Source: Candidatus Krumholzibacteriia bacterium (GTDB lineage Bacteria; Krumholzibacteriota; Krumholzibacteriia; G020349025). From it: a DNA stretch of 8,853 nucleotides. The stretch is from positions 1 through 8,853 of the forward strand of contig DASRJW010000092.1 of the NCBI GenBank assembly GCA_035649275.1. Reading direction: 5' to 3'. The notes beneath the pieces are model-generated. The model was not told the origin of the DNA. It saw nothing but the letters and a program-made list of their open reading frames with translations, and did not search any database. Made by a program: the position numbers and the translations under genes. Below, one piece after another: positions 1 through 6,606 of this stretch. Positions within the stretch are counted from its first letter, which is position 1, and each line of letters starts with the position of its first letter.

Positions 1-827
1 ACCGGGCGGTGGTGTTGGCCCGGCCCGATCCTTGGCAGCTGACCGGGGCGTTCCACCACGGGGACGGCGCGGGCCATGCCTGGCTGTGCGGCGCCGAGAG
101 CGGCGAGCTGCCGGCCATGACCGCCGCCGAGTTGCAGAGCGATTGGCTCCGGCTCGGCAACGGTGGCCACGCCAGCATCTGGTCGTGGATGGAGGCGGAA
201 GTGGCCGAAGATGGGAGCGCCCGCGATGGCGGGAGGATCGAGATCCAAGCGGAGGGCGAGAGCGCTTGGAGCGCACTGCTGCCGGAAGGTGGCTATTCCC
301 ATGCCTTCGCCGCCGAAGACAACACCAACCCGCTCGGCCCGGGCGCCGCCTGCCTCTCCGGCCGCGAGAGTGCCTGGCGGCAGCTGCACTTCGATCTCAC
401 CCCGTGGAACGGACAGCGCGTGCGCCTGCGCTTCCTCTTCGGGAGCGATGCCAGCGTCGCGGCGACCGCGCATCGCGGCTGGCTGCTCGACGACTTCGTC
501 GTCGTGCCCGGTGCCGTGGACCCCACCGACGCCGAGGAGGCTCTGCCTTCCCGGCTGCAGCTGCAGGTCGGGCCCAATCCCTTCCACCCGAATCTCAACT
601 TCCAGGTGCAAGTGCCGCCGCAGCTGGGGCGTCTGCAACTCGAAGTCCTCGATGCCCGGGGCCGCGTGCTCCGCCGCCTCCTGGACGCGCCGCTGCCGGC
701 CGGGGAGCACCGGCTGCGCTGGGATGGCCGGGATGCCGCTGGCCTCGCCGCCGCCGCGGGTGTTTATTACTATCGCCTGCTCTGGGCGGGCGGCCTGGAA
801 ACCGGCAAGGTCGTCCTGGTACGCTGA
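1..827 (+). CDS. C-terminal part of a secreted protein with jelly-roll and FlgD-like Ig domain (5' partial)
   Basis: The frame is open to the left edge (codons at 3 and 6 read through), so the GTG at 9 is probably internal and only about 274 C-terminal residues are seen. The first part is a beta-rich region with the pattern 'HFDLTPWNGQRVRLRF' then 'GWLLDDFVV' (477-503). That pattern is typical of the jelly-roll/MAM-like domains that follow M6 (immune inhibitor A) and related secreted peptidases. The last 85 residues (from 570) begin 'GPNPFHP' and end 'GVYYYRL...GKVVLVR', the hallmark of FlgD-like Ig domains at the C terminus of secreted proteins in FCB-type bacteria, where related domains act as type IX secretion sorting tags. 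No catalytic domain is visible, so protease identity is an inference; it could equally be a non-enzymatic surface protein. The stop is TGA at 825-827, with a 74-base gap to the next gene. Confidence 0.85.
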   Translation, partial: RAVVLARPDPWQLTGAFHHGDGAGHAWLCGAESGELPAMTAAELQSDWLRLGNGGHASIWSWMEAEVAEDGSARDGGRIEIQAEGESAWSALLPEGGYSHAFAAEDNTNPLGPGAACLSGRESAWRQLHFDLTPWNGQRVRLRFLFGSDASVAATAHRGWLLDDFVVVPGAVDPTDAEEALPSRLQLQVGPNPFHPNLNFQVQVPPQLGRLQLEVLDARGRVLRRLLDAPLPAGEHRLRWDGRDAAGLAAAAGVYYYRLLWAGGLETGKVVLVR

Positions 828-840
828 CGCCCGCATCGCG

Positions 841-873
841 CCGGCCGTGCTCCGGAACCGTCTGCGGCCGGAG
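841..873 (+). terminator. possible hairpin after the secreted-protein gene
   Basis: Fourteen bases after the stop, a 7-bp perfect inverted repeat (CCGGCCG at 841-847, CGGCCGG at 865-871) can form. A competing 6-bp pairing (CTCCGG at 850-855 with CCGGAG at 868-873) overlaps it. No run of T follows, only a mildly T-containing stretch, so this is not a classic intrinsic terminator. In DNA this GC-rich, short repeats of this kind arise easily by chance. Confidence 0.25.
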
Positions 874-888
874 TGTTCGTCTGCATCC

Positions 889-894
889 GGGGAG
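889..894 (+). promoter_or_regulatory. Shine-Dalgarno that fixes the TTG start of the lipoprotein gene
   Basis: GGGGAG lies 7 bases before the TTG at 902. It supports TTG as the start, which keeps the signal peptide and lipobox. The first in-frame ATG, at 1004, would remove both. Confidence 0.65.
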
Positions 895-901
895 ACCTTC
901 C

Positions 902-1564
902 TTGCCAGGAGCTTCGCACTTCCTCGGCGCGCGCCGGGGCTGCCTCCTCGTCGTGCTTCTCTGCCTCACGGGCTGTGTCGATCGTTTCGCCACGGACATC
1001 CCGATGGAGTTCCATCAGCTCCTGGAGGAGAAGTACGTGGGCAAACACGCCTGGACCCGTCTCACCATGCAGCACGAGAAGAAAAACGTGAAGATCGAGC
1101 AGGATCAGGAGGTACTGATCACCGAGCTCGGACTACACCGCGCCGGCTCGGTCACCATCGAAACGCTGGATGGCAAGATCCGGGTCGTCTTTCCCTTCAA
1201 CCTCGACCGGCCGCTGTCGCTGGAACACTACGAACGGGCCCTGCTCGACGCCCTCTGGCTCGACTCCCCCGAGACCCGTTACGCCGCCAACAAGGAGAAA
1301 TACGGCGCCCGCATCGCCGACGCGGTGCGGGACCACAAGATCCTGCCGGACATGCCGATCGTGGTCGCCTACCTGTCCTGGGGAGCGCCGACCAAGGTAG
1401 TTCCTACCAAGCGCGGCCAAGACGAGCGCTGGGAATACAACACCGCCAACCTCAAGAAAGCGGTCATCGAGTTCCGTAGCGGTAAGGTGGCCAAGTCCGA
1501 CGGGGAAAACATCGGCGACACCGAAGCCGCCACCAAGCGCAAGCGCTTGCGCCGCACCTCGTGA
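902..1564 (+). CDS. small lipoprotein, possible BamE/SmpA-like C-terminal half
   Basis: Read from TTG 902 the protein has 220 residues. It starts with a type II signal peptide: a short basic n-region (R11, R12), a hydrophobic stretch L15-L22, and a lipobox L-T-G-C with lipidated C25. The residues after Cys are V and D, so no Asp sits at +2; by the E. coli rule it would go to the outer membrane. Mature residues 35-145 are charged, with no recognised domain. Residues 152-195 carry 'YLSWGAPTKVV', then 'ERWEYN' and 'VIEFRSGKV'. This order (small-molecule-like loop 'WG-P', 'E-W-Y', 'F--GKV') resembles the BamE/SmpA-like repeat of many small envelope lipoproteins; the assignment is by pattern only. 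The tail is very basic (K212-R218). The gene sits 10 bases before the deaminase gene and is probably cotranscribed with it. Function unknown. Confidence 0.8.
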   Translation: MPGASHFLGARRGCLLVVLLCLTGCVDRFATDIPMEFHQLLEEKYVGKHAWTRLTMQHEKKNVKIEQDQEVLITELGLHRAGSVTIETLDGKIRVVFPFNLDRPLSLEHYERALLDALWLDSPETRYAANKEKYGARIADAVRDHKILPDMPIVVAYLSWGAPTKVVPTKRGQDERWEYNTANLKKAVIEFRSGKVAKSDGENIGDTEAATKRKRLRRTS

Positions 1565-1574
1565 GCGCGCACCG

Positions 1575-2651
1575 ATGACGAAGATCCCCGAGGAATTGGT
1601 GCGGGCCCTGCCGAAGACCGACCTGCACCTCCACTTGGACGGCTCGCTCCGCCTGGAGACCATGCTCGCCCTGGCCCGGGAGCAAGGCATCCGCCTGCCC
1701 GCCACGGAACCCGAGTCCCTCGCCCGGCTGGTGCGGATGGGAGCAGGGGAACGCAGCCTGGAGCGCTATCTCGCCGCCTTCGACTACACTCTCGCGGTGC
1801 TGCAGGAGAAGGAAGCGATCGAGCGCTGCGCCTACGAGCTCGCCGCGGACTGCGCCGCCGAGAACGTGCGCTACATCGAGGTGCGTTTCTCCCCGATCCT
1901 GCACACCCGCCACGGCCTGTCGTTGAAGGATTCCGTCGAGGCCGTGCGTGAAGGCTTGTGGCGTGCTGAACGCGAGCTCGGCATCCAGACCGGGATCATC
2001 ATCTGCGGCATCCGCCACATCAACCCGGAGAGCTCCCTCGTCCTGGCGCAGCTGGCCTTGGAGTACAAGGGGGCCGGCGTGGTGGGTTACGACCTCGCCG
2101 GCGCGGAGGAGCATTTCCCCGCCAAGAAGCACCGCGAGGCCTTCTTCCTCATCCTCAACAACAACATCAACTGCACCGTGCACGCCGGCGAAGCCTTCGG
2201 GCCTTCCTCCATCGCCCAGGCCGTGCACTACTGCGGCGCCCACCGCATCGGCCACGGCACCCGGCTGCGCGAGGACCCGGATCTCATGGCCTACGTCAAC
2301 GACCATCGCGTCGCCTTGGAGATGTGCCTGTCGAGCAACGTGCACACCGGCGCCATCCAGAGCCTCGCCGACCACCCGATCAAGGAGTACCTGGACGCCG
2401 GCTTGCGGGTGACGCTGAACACCGACAACCGGCTCATGAGCAACACCTCGGTGACCCAGGAATTCCTCCTGGCCGTGGAACACTGCGGCCTGACGCTGCA
2501 CGACATCGAGGACATCGTCCTCTACGGCTTCAAGAGCGCCTTCCTGCCGCTCTTGCGCAAGAAGGAGCTCCTGGGCAACGTGGTCCGGGAGATCCGTGCG
2601 CTGACGGCGCCCTATCATCCGCGGGGCGACGAGCACGAGGCCAACATCTGA
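1575..2651 (+). CDS. add: adenosine deaminase family protein
   Basis: This 358-residue protein has the family's usual length and is a zinc-dependent TIM-barrel hydrolase that deaminates adenosine/deoxyadenosine to inosine in purine salvage. Metal and catalytic residues are visible: H18 and H20 ('DLHLHLDGS'), H203 and E206 ('HAGE'), H227 ('RIGHGT') and D284 ('LNTDN'). Spacings H203-E206-H227-D284 (3, 21, 57) equal those of mouse ADA (H214, E217, H238, D295). The residue after the zinc Asp is N285, where classical enzymes have a second Asp that contacts the purine N7. 'SSNVHTGA' (253-260) matches the usual 'SN-QT' region. The start ATG 1575 follows the lipoprotein stop by 10 bases with only a weak Shine-Dalgarno (GTGAG at 1561-1565), which suggests translational coupling. 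Some family members act on other 6-aminopurine compounds, for example aminodeoxyfutalosine in menaquinone synthesis. No menaquinone gene is in the window, so the substrate stays open while the family is certain. Confidence 0.93.
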   Translation: MTKIPEELVRALPKTDLHLHLDGSLRLETMLALAREQGIRLPATEPESLARLVRMGAGERSLERYLAAFDYTLAVLQEKEAIERCAYELAADCAAENVRYIEVRFSPILHTRHGLSLKDSVEAVREGLWRAERELGIQTGIIICGIRHINPESSLVLAQLALEYKGAGVVGYDLAGAEEHFPAKKHREAFFLILNNNINCTVHAGEAFGPSSIAQAVHYCGAHRIGHGTRLREDPDLMAYVNDHRVALEMCLSSNVHTGAIQSLADHPIKEYLDAGLRVTLNTDNRLMSNTSVTQEFLLAVEHCGLTLHDIEDIVLYGFKSAFLPLLRKKELLGNVVREIRALTAPYHPRGDEHEANI

Positions 2652-2679
2652 CCACGCCAGGCCGGCCGCCTGGGGGTCA
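2649..2679 (+). terminator. hairpin at the deaminase stop codon, possible terminator
   Basis: A two-part stem starts in the stop codon itself. The outer arms are TGACC (2649-2653) and GGTCA (2675-2679). The inner arms are CCAGGC (2657-2662) and GCCTGG (2668-2673) with a 5-base loop. An uneven internal loop of 3 against 1 bases separates the two stems. A pyrimidine-rich CCTCTTGCC follows rather than a T run. The position suggests transcript termination or 3'-end protection. Confidence 0.45.
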
Positions 2680-2777
2680 CCTCTTGCCGCCCGGCGAGCG
2701 CGCGGACAGCGCCGCCGCGGCTGCCGACTGCGGGACACACCCCGGCGCGCCTCGGCCTTCCCCGCCTGGGGACCGCA

Positions 2778-2805
2778 TTTCCCTGTGAATGCATCTTGCT
2801 GTACT
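2778..2805 (+). promoter_or_regulatory. weak candidate promoter for the lon unit
   Basis: TGTACT at 2800-2805 matches 4 of 6 bases of the -10 consensus, and TTTCCC at 2778-2783 matches 3 of 6 of the -35 consensus at 16-base spacing. The stretch 2776-2806 is clearly richer in A and T than its surroundings. The match is poor and a different sigma factor may be used. A promoter somewhere in this gap is more certain than this exact one. Confidence 0.25.
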
Positions 2806-2829
2806 CGGCGACAGAGGCCGACGCGGCGC

Positions 2830-2858
2830 CCGTCCCGGTCAACTTCTAGCCGGGACGG
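2830..2858. repeat. perfect 9-bp inverted repeat upstream of lon (candidate operator)
   Basis: CCGTCCCGG (2830-2838) and CCGGGACGG (2850-2858) are exact reverse complements around an 11-base, less GC-rich centre (2839-2849). No T run follows, which argues against a terminator. It lies about 125 bases before the lon start and 24 bases after the candidate -10. The 9-11-9 geometry resembles the layout of a dimeric repressor site such as CIRCE (9-9-9), but the arm sequence is not CIRCE and not the HspR-type repeat. Confidence 0.5.
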
Positions 2859-2968
2859 CGGGGAACGCCTTGTCCCGCTTTCCACGCCGGCGTCCGGAGG
2901 TTCGAGGGTCGCCGCGGCCACCCTGCTGCCAGCGTCCCTGCACCGCGCCACCACACGGCGCCGCGCCC

Positions 2969-2976
2969 GGAAGGAA
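2969..2976 (+). promoter_or_regulatory. lon Shine-Dalgarno
   Basis: GGAAGGAA lies 8 bases before ATG 2985. It is the best ribosome binding site near the N terminus and supports that start. Confidence 0.75.
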
Positions 2977-2984
2977 CGGATTCC

Positions 2985-5402
2985 ATGCTCTCCGACGAAC
3001 TCGACGCCGATTCCGTGCGGGTGGCAGAGGTGCCGGAGACGCTTCCGGCGCTGCCCGTGAGCGACGCCGTCATCTTCCCCCACATGCTGGTGCCCCTCGT
3101 GGTCTCGGACCGCAAGCTCATCCTCCTGGCGGAGGACGTCCTCGCCGGGCCGAAGCTCTTCGGCGCCTTCACCCAGCGGCCGCCCGAGATGCTCGAGGGC
3201 GGCGAGGAGCTGGAGAGCATCCATCGCGTGGGCACGATCGTGGCGGTGAGCAAGACCATGCGCTTTGCCGACGGCTCCATGCGCATCCTCGGCAAGGGCA
3301 TCTGCCGCGCCGAGATCCAGGGTCTCGCTTCCAGCGACCCGTACCTCACGGTGCAGCTGCGCTGTCATGCCGACGCCGCCGGAACGCCGCGGCGGCTGCG
3401 GCCGCTGATGAGCCAGGTGCTGCGCTCGTTCACCAAGCTCGTGGATGGTTCGGAGAACTTGCCGGGGGAGATGAAGTCGCTGGCGGCACGCACCACCGAC
3501 GCCGGGGCGCTGGCGGATCTGGTGGCGGCGAACGTGGATTTCCGCGTTGCCGAGAAGCAGCAACTGCTGGAAGCCCTGAACGTGGGCGAGCGCTTGGAGA
3601 AGCTGGCGCAGATGCTGGCGCACGAGCTGCAGGTGCTCAAGATCGGCGAGAAGCTGCAGAGCGACATCCGCGAGGAGATGGACAAGGAGCAGCGCGAGTA
3701 CTACCTGCGCCAACAGATGAAGGCGATCCGCAAGGAGCTCGGGGATCCCGAGGATGGCACCTCGGAGATCGACGAGCTGCGCTCTCGCATCCAGTCCCAC
3801 GCCATGCCCGACGAGGCGCGGGAGGTCTCCCTCAAGGAGCTGGAGCGGCTGGCGCGGATGTCGCCTGCTTCCGCCGAATACACCGTGGCCAAGACCTACA
3901 TCGACTGGATCCTGGACCTGCCGTGGAGCCAGGCCACGGAGGATCACCACGATTTACGCCGGGCGGCCCGCATCCTCGACGAGGATCATTACGATTTGCA
4001 CAAGGTGAAGGAGAGAATCCTCGAGTTCCTGGCGGTGAAGAAGCTGAAGAAGGACATGCAGGGGCCGATCCTCTGCCTGCTCGGCCCGCCGGGAGTGGGG
4101 AAAACCAGCCTGGGACGCAGCGTCGCCCGCAGTCTGGGCCGCGAGTTCGTCCGCGTCGCCTTGGGCGGCGTGCGCGACGAAGCCGAGATCCGCGGCCACC
4201 GGCGCACCTACGTCGGGGCCATGCCGGGGCGGATCATCCAGGGCCTGAAGACGGCGAAGTCCAACAACCCGGTGTTCATGCTGGACGAGATCGACAAGGT
4301 GGGCGCGGATTTCCGCGGCGATCCCTCGGCCGCCTTGCTCGAGGTGCTCGACCCGGCGCAGAACCATGCTTTCTCCGACCACTATCTCAACCTGCCCTTC
4401 GATCTCTCCAAGGTGCTGTTCGTGGCCACCGCCAACACCTTGGACACCATCCCGCACGTGCTGCGCGACCGGCTCGAGGTGCTCGAGATCCCGGGCTACA
4501 CCAACGGCGAGAAGCTGGAGATCGCCAAGCGCTACCTGGTGCCGCGGCAGATGCAGGCGCACGGCATCGTGGCCGCCCACTTGCGCTTCACCGACGCGGG
4601 CTTGATGACGGTGATCGCCGACTACACCCGCGAGGCCGGTGTCCGCCAGCTGGAGCGCTGCGTCGGTACGGTGTGCCGGCGGGTGGCGCGGGGCGTCGCC
4701 GCCGGGAGGAAGTCGTTGCGGAAGCTGCGCCGGGACAACGTCCACGACTTCCTCGGGGCGCCCGCCTACCTGTCGCCGGCGGCACTCCGCCGCAGCGAGG
4801 TGGGGGTGGCCACGGGGATGGCGTGGACGCAAACCGGGGGCGAGATCCTCTTCATCGAAGCGGTGAAGATGCCCGGCAAGGGCGCTCTCAAGCTCACCGG
4901 TTCGCTGGGCCAGGTGATGCGTGAATCCGCCGAAGCGGCGCTCTCTTTCCTGCGCTCCCGTGCCGGCGCCGCCCGCGTCGGTCACGAATTCTTCGCCCGC
5001 AACGACTTCCATATCCACATCCCCGCCGGGGCGACTCCCAAGGACGGTCCCTCGGCAGGAATCACCATCGCTACGGCCTTGGCTTCTCTCGTGTATGGTA
5101 TCCCCGTGCGGAGCACCGTGGCGATGACCGGCGAGGTGACTCTCACCGGCAAGGTGCTGCCCGTAGGGGGAGTGCGTCTGAAGCTGCTCGCGGCCTTCCG
5201 GGCCGGCATCCGCGAGATCGTTTTGCCGCGGCAGAACGAGAAAGATCTCGAGGAAGTGCCGCAGGAGGTGCTGGAGAAGCTCGAGATCCACTACGTCGAA
5301 GGGGTCGACGAAGTGCTCGATCAGGCCCTGGTGCAGCCTCCGCCCAGGGCCCGGGGCTCGGCGCCCAAGGTGGGGGAACGGCGCGCCGCGACGCGCACGT
5401 GA
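2985..5402 (+). CDS. lon: ATP-dependent protease Lon (LonA type)
   Basis: This 805-residue protein (E. coli Lon has 784) is a homohexameric cytosolic AAA+ serine protease that degrades misfolded and some regulatory proteins. The N-terminal LON substrate-binding domain spans about 18-215 ('[15 protein letters not shown]') and is followed by a charged helical linker (about 220-345, including '[14 protein letters not shown]'). The AAA+ module has Walker A GPPGVGKT 367-374, Walker B 'VFMLDEIDK' with D434/E435, sensor-1 N484, a probable Arg finger R496 and sensor-2 R554. The protease domain (about 605-780) has 'PKDGPSAG' with catalytic S690 and '[10 protein letters not shown]' with K733. The Ser-Lys spacing of 43 equals that of E. 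coli S679/K722. All key residues are intact, so it should be active. The last 20 residues are a Pro/Arg/Ala-rich tail beyond the family core. Lon is often heat-shock controlled; an inverted repeat upstream (2830-2858) is the only regulatory hint. A glycosyltransferase gene follows after 10 bases. Confidence 0.98.
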   Translation: MLSDELDADSVRVAEVPETLPALPVSDAVIFPHMLVPLVVSDRKLILLAEDVLAGPKLFGAFTQRPPEMLEGGEELESIHRVGTIVAVSKTMRFADGSMRILGKGICRAEIQGLASSDPYLTVQLRCHADAAGTPRRLRPLMSQVLRSFTKLVDGSENLPGEMKSLAARTTDAGALADLVAANVDFRVAEKQQLLEALNVGERLEKLAQMLAHELQVLKIGEKLQSDIREEMDKEQREYYLRQQMKAIRKELGDPEDGTSEIDELRSRIQSHAMPDEAREVSLKELERLARMSPASAEYTVAKTYIDWILDLPWSQATEDHHDLRRAARILDEDHYDLHKVKERILEFLAVKKLKKDMQGPILCLLGPPGVGKTSLGRSVARSLGREFVRVALGGVRDEAEIRGHRRTYVGAMPGRIIQGLKTAKSNNPVFMLDEIDKVGADFRGDPSAALLEVLDPAQNHAFSDHYLNLPFDLSKVLFVATANTLDTIPHVLRDRLEVLEIPGYTNGEKLEIAKRYLVPRQMQAHGIVAAHLRFTDAGLMTVIADYTREAGVRQLERCVGTVCRRVARGVAAGRKSLRKLRRDNVHDFLGAPAYLSPAALRRSEVGVATGMAWTQTGGEILFIEAVKMPGKGALKLTGSLGQVMRESAEAALSFLRSRAGAARVGHEFFARNDFHIHIPAGATPKDGPSAGITIATALASLVYGIPVRSTVAMTGEVTLTGKVLPVGGVRLKLLAAFRAGIREIVLPRQNEKDLEEVPQEVLEKLEIHYVEGVDEVLDQALVQPPPRARGSAPKVGERRAATRT

Positions 5403-5407
5403 GGGGG
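5401..5407 (+). promoter_or_regulatory. Shine-Dalgarno overlapping the lon stop codon
   Basis: GAGGGGG at 5401-5407 includes the last two bases of the lon TGA (5400-5402) and stands 5 bases before GTG 5413. It supports the GTG start and suggests that translation of the glycosyltransferase is coupled to that of lon. Confidence 0.7.
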
Positions 5408-5412
5408 ATCCG

Positions 5413-6501
5413 GTGGGCGAACCGGCCTACAAGGCACAAATCGTACAACCTCTCTCGCGCTGGCTGCGGCTGGTGCCGAGTACCCAGTCTTTCCACCTCC
5501 CCCTCGTGGGTCCAGAGGGGGGAAGGGTGCTCTTCGTGCAGAGCGGCGACCTCACGGATCTGCTGTTCGCCGCCCCTGTCCTCACCGGCCTGCAGCGGAC
5601 CTACCCGCGCTGCCGCGTCGGCGTCCTCGTGCAAGAGGATGCGAGCGAGCTGATCCGCCACCACCCGCACGTGCACGACATGCTCCTCTACCGCCCCGGG
5701 CAGATGCGTCTCGCCCATCCGGCCTTCTTCCGTCTGGTGCGCCAGCTGCGCCGGCGCGCCTACGACATGATCATCCACATGGGGGAGTCGCCCCCGCCGT
5801 CGCACGAGGTCTTGGGCTACCTGAGCGGCGCCCCGGTGCGTCTCGGGCCAGCACGGGAACGAAGCTATCCCTACGTGAACTGCGAGCTGCGCTGGAACCC
5901 GGAGAAATCGGGTTACGAGGGCCGGCGTCTGGCGGAAGTGTGCGGGCTCCTCGGGGTGCAGCCGGAGGAAGACCTGCGCACCGCCGTGCTCACCGAGCAG
6001 GACCTGCGTTTCGCCCGGCAGCTCGTGCACTTCCGCAAGCCCCGGGCCGACCAGCTCCTCATCGGCGTCGATCCGGGGAAGGGCAAAGCCAACACCCGCG
6101 TCTTGGATCGGACCCTCGCCTACCTCTTGCACGCGATCTACCAGCGCTACCGCTCCAAGGTCATCGTTCTCGCCACCCCGGAGGAAGACGAAGCGGCGCA
6201 GCGCTTCGAGCAAGGACTGCAGTGCGAGCGCATCGAGCTGCCGCGGCACAACGTGAAGGACGTCGTGGCGCTGCTTTCCCAGTGCGACCTCTTCCTCGCC
6301 GGCAACACCAACCTGCTGCATTTCGCCGTCGCCTTCGGCGTCCCCACCCTCGGGCTCTTCACCGAGCGAGACGACCCGCGCTGGACGCCTCCCGAGGCCG
6401 GGCATTTCTCCGTCCTCCAGGGCCAGCGGGGGACGCGGCTCTCCCTCGAGACCTTCCTCGCCCAGGTGGAGCGCCTGCTCTCCCTTCCTGCCCGGCGCTG
6501 A
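5413..6501 (+). CDS. glycosyltransferase family 9 (heptosyltransferase-like)
   Basis: This 362-residue protein has the GT-B two-domain layout of ADP-heptose:LPS heptosyltransferases, which add heptose to the LPS inner core on the cytoplasmic face of the inner membrane. The N-terminal domain starts at about 37 with 'VLFVQSGDLTDLLFAAPVL'; G45-D46 matches the catalytic G-D of WaaC/WaaF. 'VLGYLSGAPVRLG' (133-145) is the usual 'A-G---R-G' segment. The C-terminal donor-binding domain begins at about 214 ('LLIGVDPGKGKAN'). Its site reads 'AGNTNLLHFAVAFGVPTLGLF' from 296, where the family normally has D-T-G-x-x-H; here it is N298-T299-N300, with H303 kept. The about 36 residues before the first strand form an unusual N-terminal extension. 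The GTG start is chosen for the strong Shine-Dalgarno 5 bases before it. Acceptor and sugar cannot be read from the sequence, so no symbol is given; it could transfer another sugar. Confidence 0.88.
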   Translation: MGEPAYKAQIVQPLSRWLRLVPSTQSFHLPLVGPEGGRVLFVQSGDLTDLLFAAPVLTGLQRTYPRCRVGVLVQEDASELIRHHPHVHDMLLYRPGQMRLAHPAFFRLVRQLRRRAYDMIIHMGESPPPSHEVLGYLSGAPVRLGPARERSYPYVNCELRWNPEKSGYEGRRLAEVCGLLGVQPEEDLRTAVLTEQDLRFARQLVHFRKPRADQLLIGVDPGKGKANTRVLDRTLAYLLHAIYQRYRSKVIVLATPEEDEAAQRFEQGLQCERIELPRHNVKDVVALLSQCDLFLAGNTNLLHFAVAFGVPTLGLFTERDDPRWTPPEAGHFSVLQGQRGTRLSLETFLAQVERLLSLPARR

Positions 6502-6587
6502 GCCCGAGGCCATGGGGGGGAAGGGGCCCCAACCCGGCGCTGCCTCTCAAGGCCCGGCGGCCGAAACCCCTGGCTCCGCTCGGGGCC

Positions 6588-6592
6588 GGAGG
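6588..6592 (+). promoter_or_regulatory. distant Shine-Dalgarno before the exporter gene
   Basis: GGAGG is a full Shine-Dalgarno core but lies 14 bases before ATG 6607, longer than the usual 5-10. A CTG codon in frame at 6598 would be 5 bases away and add three residues. A small GC hairpin (6572-6577 with 6582-6587, one G-T pair) stands just upstream. The 105-base gap 6502-6606 holds nothing else I can name. Confidence 0.45.
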
Positions 6593-6606
6593 CTATCCTG
6601 GCTTCG

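Larger units (their letters stand above)
2652..2984. other. 333-base intergenic region between the deaminase gene and lon
   Basis: I see no believable gene here on either strand. Short open frames that cross it lack a ribosome binding site and recognisable protein sequence. It contains, in order, the hairpin at the deaminase stop, a GC-rich stretch (about 2685-2770), a locally AT-rich patch (about 2776-2806), a perfect inverted repeat (2830-2858) and the lon Shine-Dalgarno (2969-2976). The layout fits the end of one transcript and the start of another. Confidence 0.7.

Noticed and set aside
32-901. Upstream extension of the lipoprotein frame, giving a 510-residue protein
   Set aside because: The first part overlaps the secreted-protein gene in another frame and reads as Arg/Pro/Ala-rich noise. 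The Shine-Dalgarno, TTG at 902 and lipobox mark the true start.
1004-1564. ATG 1004 as the lipoprotein gene start
   Set aside because: It would remove the signal peptide and lipobox, and no good ribosome binding site precedes it.
2830-2858. The inverted repeat as a CIRCE element or an intrinsic terminator
   Set aside because: The arms do not match TTAGCACTC/GAGTGCTAA, and no T run follows the right arm. It is kept only as an unassigned inverted repeat.
1464-3950. 828-codon open frame on the - strand
   Set aside because: It runs antisense through the deaminase gene and the start of lon, both with intact motifs. Its translation is rich in Arg, His, Gln and Val with no recognisable domain. Long antisense frames are expected in GC-rich DNA.
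2789-4924. 711-codon + strand frame across the start of lon
   Set aside because: It is a shadow in another frame of lon with Gly/Arg/Ala-rich low-complexity translation. The lon frame carries all domains and catalytic residues.
3954-6513. Long - strand open frames opposite lon and the GT9 gene (3954-5291 and 5143-6513)
   Set aside because: They are mirrors of well-supported genes, have no protein-family motifs, and owe their length to high GC.
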